DNA from: Nocardiopsis alba DSM 43377
GTDB taxonomy: Bacteria > Actinomycetota > Actinomycetes > Streptosporangiales > Streptosporangiaceae
Direction: 5' to 3'
Assembly: GCF_000341225.1 (NCBI RefSeq)
Contig: NZ_ANAC01000027.1
Coordinates: forward strand, 24,360-88,359
Length of the DNA stretch: 64,000 nucleotides
Position 1 is the first letter of the stretch. Each line of letters begins with the position of its first letter. This document shows positions 62,774 through 64,000 of this stretch, piece after piece. The position numbers were made by a program, and so were the translations under genes. Below the pieces are notes generated by a model. The model saw only the letters and a program-made list of their open reading frames with translations. It searched no databases and was not told the DNA's origin.

Positions 62774-63135
62774 GGTTCACCTCTTCTTCTCTGTAGACAC
62801 GGGTGGGGCCCTGTGACCGGGAAGAAGACGGAAACGACGCGGGTCCTCGACACGCCGGCCCGAGGGCCGGGGCGGTCACCGGGCCCTGAGGCGTCCATGA
62901 GCGGACACGATGGCGTCGAACCGGGGGAACAGGGCCCCGGAAACACGAAGACCCGGCTCTCGGCCGGGTCGAACACACCTGTGGCGGTGTCGATGACCAC
63001 GTCATCGGACGCGGTACCGCCGCAGGACCCTTCCTCTTCGGACCTCCTCGTACACCTCGTCCGGGGATCGTCCCGGGGGACGGACGAAGGGGGTGCGGGG
63101 CGCTCCACGGCGCTCCGCACCCCCTTCACGTGACG
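62774..63135. other. Gap between frameshift ORF and tape measure gene
   Basis: 362 bp without a convincing gene on either strand. It holds an 8-bp hairpin GACCCGGC/GCCGGGTC near 62951-62971 and the larger hairpin at 63086-63127. The + strand open frame 62813-63133 has no ribosome site and poor coding character. Confidence 0.5.
63086..63127 (-). terminator. 18-bp hairpin after the tail assembly chaperone
   Basis: 63086-63103 pairs with 63110-63127 with one G-T pair; it lies 9 bp downstream of the chaperone stop (leftward). Its end CCGCACCCCCTTC resembles the hairpin at 55158-55194. Confidence 0.7.
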
Positions 63136-63483
63136 TCAGTCGGCCAACTCCGCACGTCTGAGTTCGGCCCTGCGTACGGCCTCGGCGAGCCTGGTCTTCT
63201 TCTCCTCCTCGGCCCGTCGTACACGGGGGTCGGCCGGATGCGGCTGTCCCGTGGTCGCGTGCACCATGTCGGCCATCAGATAGTGGGAGAGCGTCCAGCC
63301 CTCCCCGCCCAGAGCCACCGCGACCGCCGAGTCGGCGGGCAGGTGGCGGATCAGGACCGCCAGACGCCGCAGGCTGAGCCGCCCCCGCCACAGGTCGGCC
63401 AACTCCAGCCGGTAGTAACGGGCGAGATCGGCCTCCACCGCACCGGAATGTTCCCGGAGAAGGCGGAGGAGGCGTCCTATTCC
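63136..63483 (-). CDS. Tail assembly chaperone, -1 frameshift extension (GT-like)
   Basis: This part of the long chaperone is reached only by frameshift: about 115 residues after the shift, total about 210 aa with the G part. After GGI it reads GRLLRLLREHSGAVEADLARYYRLELADLWRGRLSLRRLAVLIRHLPADSAVAVALGGEGWTLSHYLMADMVHATTGQPHPADPR. The stretch WTLSHYLMADMVHATTG is typical of tail assembly chaperone C-terminal domains. No suitable start codon or ribosome site precedes it. The C-terminal charged helix (RRAEEEKKTRLAEAVRRAELRR) is also usual. Confidence 0.85.
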   Translation of the reverse strand, partial: GIGRLLRLLREHSGAVEADLARYYRLELADLWRGRLSLRRLAVLIRHLPADSAVAVALGGEGWTLSHYLMADMVHATTGQPHPADPRVRRAEEEKKTRLAEAVRRAELRRAELAD

Positions 63484-63767
63484 CCCGGGGACTCGAACCC
63501 GTAGACGCCGGCGATCTGCTCGGCCAGGGTGTTCAGGTCGCCCAGGGTGGCGCCCTCCTCCTTCAGACGGGCCCACTGCTCAGGGCCCAGCAGGCTGCGC
63601 AGGGCGGCGACGATGCGCCCCTCCTCGAAACCCTCCAGGGCACCGAGGGGCCAGGCGTCGGAGGAGGCGGGGACGGAGTAGTCGGCCCCCCGTAGGGAGA
63701 GGGTCTTGGCCTCCCCGGTGTCCGTGGCCTCGTCCCGTACGGCGGTCATGGCGTTGTTCTCGGTCAT
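63477..63767 (-). CDS. Tail assembly chaperone, short (G-like) form
   Basis: 96 aa. It begins MTENNAMTAVRDEATDTGEAKTLSLRGADYSVPAS and ends ALRSLLGPEQWARLKEEGATLGDLNTLAEQIAGVYGFESPGE, a size and pattern typical of siphovirus gpG-type chaperones. Start ATG 63767 (GAGGAACC upstream) fits better than the longer frame to 63875. It lies between the major tail protein and the tape measure gene, the invariant position of this gene. Translation can shift by -1 near its end to give a longer form (see the frameshift site at 63483-63489). Confidence 0.85.
   Translation of the reverse strand: MTENNAMTAVRDEATDTGEAKTLSLRGADYSVPASSDAWPLGALEGFEEGRIVAALRSLLGPEQWARLKEEGATLGDLNTLAEQIAGVYGFESPGE
63483..63489 (-). 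other. Programmed -1 ribosomal frameshift site C CCG GGG
   Basis: On the minus strand the short form ends TCC CCG GGG GAA TAG. C CCG GGG (63489 down to 63483) fits the XXXYYYZ rule exactly: tRNA-Pro can re-pair with CCC and tRNA-Gly with GGG. In the -1 frame, GGA ATA GGA follow and stay open for about 115 codons to 63136. Confidence 0.85.
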
Positions 63768-63878
63768 GTCGCGGTTCCTCGCTTCGTATGTCGATCGTTC
63801 TTCGTGCGCGGTCCGTTCCTCGGGGGGGGGAGGTCGGGCCGGAGGAACCGCGCGAACCCCGGCCCGACCTGTCATCGG

Positions 63879-63909
63879 GAACGTCGACGCCGAGGAGGCG
63901 TCGACGTTC
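63879..63909 (-). terminator. 13-bp perfect hairpin after the major tail protein gene
   Basis: GAACGTCGACGCC (63879-63891) pairs with GGCGTCGACGTTC (63897-63909); loop GAGGA. It starts 2 bp after the stop codon of the partial gene to the right. Confidence 0.7.
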
Positions 63910-63911
63910 GG

Positions 63912-64000
63912 TCACTCACCGTCGCCGGAACGGGCGCGTCCCTTGTAGGTGTAGAACAGGGTCGGCTCATCACCCTCGGTCGGATAGATCGCCACCGTGA
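63912..64000 (-). CDS. C-terminal end of a phage protein, probably the major tail protein (5' part beyond window)
   Basis: Only the last 29 residues are visible, in the frame ending TVAIYPTEGDEPTLFYTYKGRARSGDGE before the TGA at 63914-63912. Position directly before the tail assembly chaperone is where siphovirus major tail (tube) proteins lie, and the charged, beta-like end is compatible. The identity rests on gene order, not on sequence motifs. Confidence 0.6.
   Translation of the reverse strand, partial: TVAIYPTEGDEPTLFYTYKGRARSGDGE

Noticed and set aside
62813..63133. A small plus-strand gene between the tail genes
   Set aside because: No ribosome site, opposite direction to the operon, and overlap with a hairpin.

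Overview
The window is high-GC actinomycete DNA. Its GC-rich codon use, frequent GTG/TTG starts, ectoine genes, a WhiB-like regulator, many GAF/SpoIIE/ANTAR/STAS regulators and an F420-dependent enzyme point to a filamentous, salt-tolerant actinobacterium. Nocardiopsis or a near relative is my best guess, inferred from gene content rather than proven.

Layout. 1-1.9 kb: start of an ectoine operon (ectA, ectB), leftward and cut by the window edge. 2.6-5.2 kb: a WhiB-like regulator, a copper-linked membrane protein with a CopC-type protein, and a PP2C phosphatase. 6-9.5 kb: a GT4 glycosyltransferase, a MEDS/ATPase regulator and an aminotransferase. 9.6-21.1 kb: a dense signalling island with a STAS anti-anti-sigma factor, a GAF-ANTAR antiterminator, a PAS-GAF sensor, a giant poly-HAMP hybrid kinase with its response regulator, an ATPase-GAF-GAF-SpoIIE phosphatase and a NarL-type regulator. 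21.3-28 kb: an HtrA-like protease, a second GT4 enzyme, an MprAB-like two-component system and a CitE-like lyase. Related intergenic repeats lie at 12.2-12.86 kb and 23.0-23.3 kb.

28-38 kb: a BisC-like molybdoenzyme, a PrsW-type membrane protease, a two-gene membrane operon facing a TetR/Nudix operon across a palindromic operator, and the NAD(P)HX repair enzyme. 38.2-40 kb: an endolysin-like amidase split by an intein. 40-43.6 kb: DUF4352-type and lipoprotein genes, two small membrane proteins and a sulfurtransferase. 43.9-47.7 kb: a conserved actinobacterial cluster of DUF4178, DUF2617, lipoprotein, DUF350 and membrane spermidine synthase. 48-49.6 kb: a flavodoxin-like protein and another DUF4352-type protein. 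50-55.1 kb: a reductive pyrimidine/hydantoin degradation operon (ureidopropionase, dihydropyrimidinase, LLM oxidoreductase) followed by an NCS1 transporter.

55.2-64 kb: leftward siphovirus-type tail genes (major tail protein end, tail assembly chaperone with a -1 frameshift, tape measure, distal tail protein, tail tip/fibre, small hypothetical). They abut the transporter gene with no lysis or integration gene between them. Strong hairpins separate most of the tail genes.

The most interesting items are the intein in the amidase active site, the paired structured repeats with equal-length (82 nt) but divergent loops, the canonical C CCG GGG frameshift site, and the DUF350/polyamine cluster.
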